Shown here one piece after another: positions 13,798 through 14,197 of a stretch of DNA of 14,197 nucleotides. The stretch's first letter is position 1; every line of letters begins with the position of its first letter. Source of the DNA: Bacillota bacterium (GTDB lineage: Bacteria; Bacillota; Clostridia; Oscillospirales; Acutalibacteraceae); the NCBI GenBank assembly GCA_023460155.1, contig JAEWRF010000128.1, forward strand, positions 1-14,197. Direction: 5' to 3'. The notes beneath the pieces are model-generated. The model saw only the letters and a list, made by a program, of their open reading frames with translations. It ran no database searches and was not told the origin of the DNA. Made by a program: the position numbers and the translations under genes.

Positions 13798-13868
13798 GCT
13801 TCCCTGCGCCAGTGTTGACTGACAGGTTCAAAGGGTCAGGTTTTACCTTCTCAACTCCCCGGGCCTCG
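13798..13868 (-). promoter_or_regulatory. TPP riboswitch aptamer A (proximal to thiD)
   Basis: Read leftward it carries the THI-box landmarks in order: CGGGGAG, UUGAGA (CUGAGA variant), a short AGGU-AAA-ACCU hairpin in place of a long P3, GACCCUUUGAACCUG, a P4/P5 arm, and CGCAGGGAAG. TPP binding should stabilise the aptamer and favour terminator A, lowering expression of thiDCM and the downstream genes. The 67-nt core 13799-13865 is identical to that of copy B and, as far as it is visible, copy C. Confidence 0.93.
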
Positions 13869-13913
13869 GCCCGCTTCGTTCCCCCGCTTGATTCAATTTT
13901 ACGCAATAAAAAA

Positions 13914-13938
13914 TGCCTTTCCCTTACAAGGGAAGGCA
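13914..13938 (-). terminator. Terminator of TPP riboswitch unit B
   Basis: A 12-bp stem with one bulged A (13914-13925 with 13928-13938), followed leftward by a run of six U then AUU. The 5' arm contains CTTCCCT, complementary to AGGGAAG at the 3' end of the aptamer, a likely antiterminator pairing. Confidence 0.87.
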
Positions 13939-13964
13939 CATAGAATGTTTCCGCATACTAATTT

Positions 13965-14035
13965 GCTTCCCTGCGCCAGTGTTGACTGACAGGTTCAAAG
14001 GGTCAGGTTTTACCTTCTCAACTCCCCGGGCCGCA
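13965..14035 (-). promoter_or_regulatory. TPP riboswitch aptamer B (middle copy)
   Basis: Same landmarks as copy A with an identical 67-nt core (13966-14032). The 5' flank differs slightly, reading GGGCTGCGGCCC rather than GGGCCGAGGCCC, and both form a short hairpin. It is offset from copy A by 167 bp. Confidence 0.93.
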
Positions 14036-14080
14036 GCCCGCTTTGTTCCCCCGCTTGATTCAATTTTACGCAATAAAAAA

Positions 14081-14104
14081 TGCCTTTCCCTACAAGGGAA
14101 GGCA
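14081..14104 (-). terminator. Terminator of TPP riboswitch unit C
   Basis: TGCCTTTCCCT pairs with AGGGAAGGCA (one bulge) around a short loop (14081-14104), followed leftward by six U (14080-14075). Confidence 0.87.
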
Positions 14105-14130
14105 CGTCGCATGTTTCCGCATACCAATCT

Positions 14131-14197
14131 GCTTCCCTGCGCCAGTGTTGACTGACAGGTTCAAAGGGTCAGGTTTTACCTTCTCAACTCCCCGGGC
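14131..14197 (-). promoter_or_regulatory. TPP riboswitch aptamer C (5' end cut by window edge)
   Basis: The conserved aptamer core is present and identical to copies A and B over 66 nt (14132-14197), but its 5' flank lies beyond the window. It is offset from copy B by 166 bp. The operon promoter, and any further copies, lie to the right of the window. Confidence 0.9.

Larger units (their letters stand above)
13708..14197. repeat. Tandem 166-167 bp direct repeat (three TPP riboswitch-terminator units)
   Basis: Each unit is aptamer, about 25-nt linker, terminator, and a spacer ending ACGCAATAAAAAATGCC on the plus strand. Aptamer cores are identical, while linkers, terminator loops and spacers carry a few substitutions. 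The spacer similarity continues past terminator A to about 13708, beyond the last aptamer. The array is interrupted by the right window edge. Confidence 0.9.

Noticed and set aside
13692..14155. Plus-strand ORFs in the repeated region with similar proteins
   Set aside because: The repeated peptides are translations of the TPP riboswitch array read on the wrong strand.
13708..14197. CRISPR array
   Set aside because: The repeat unit is about 166 bp with no variable spacers, and each copy is a TPP aptamer with a terminator.

Overview
The window looks like chromosomal DNA of an anaerobic, GC-rich (roughly 55-58%) Firmicute of the Clostridia, plausibly an Oscillospiraceae/Ruminococcaceae-type organism. 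The evidence is strong GGAGG-type ribosome binding sites, sigma-A-like promoters, intrinsic terminators after most units, an oxygen-sensitive hybrid cluster protein with a dedicated ferredoxin, a clostridial-type ThiC, and a YhgE/Pip protein. The genus assignment is inference from gene content and base composition only.

Layout. (1) 1-740 (-): N-terminal part of a YhgE/Pip membrane protein, with its own promoter. (2) 949-4144: a nitrosative-stress module. A ferredoxin-like protein and hcp (hydroxylamine reductase) run leftward and diverge from a Crp/Fnr regulator. A 14-bp palindrome lies between them, centred at -41.5 of a candidate promoter for the ferredoxin-hcp operon. (3) 4145-4695: an AT-richer gap holding a decayed small zinc-finger ORF (+) and, on the other strand, a promoter-to-terminator unit of about 185 nt with no ORF, a candidate small RNA. 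(4) 4696-9739: a TetR-controlled regulon of an FLVCR-like MFS transporter (-), the TetR gene (-), and a rightward operon of an APH-fold kinase and a class III PLP enzyme. The MFS gene and the kinase operon each have a TTGACA promoter with a 17-bp spacer, the same 14-bp operator just after the start site, and a leader containing a closely related intrinsic terminator. (5) 9674-14197: a leftward thiamin operon thiD-thiC-thiM-(thiamin-binding protein)-thiE with 4- or 8-bp overlaps, preceded by at least three near-identical tandem TPP riboswitch-terminator units. The third runs off the right edge.

How the genes work together. The thi operon makes HMP-P (ThiC), phosphorylates it to HMP-PP (ThiD), salvages hydroxyethylthiazole (ThiM) and joins the halves (ThiE). 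No thiazole-synthesis genes or thiL are present here. Three serial TPP-responsive terminators should give very tight shut-off. The TetR regulon resembles an uptake, phosphorylation and PLP-lyase or transaminase route for a small amino alcohol or amine; its substrate is not known from sequence. The most novel items are the triple TPP array, the twin attenuator-like leaders of the TetR regulon, and the unassigned small RNA at 4453-4637.
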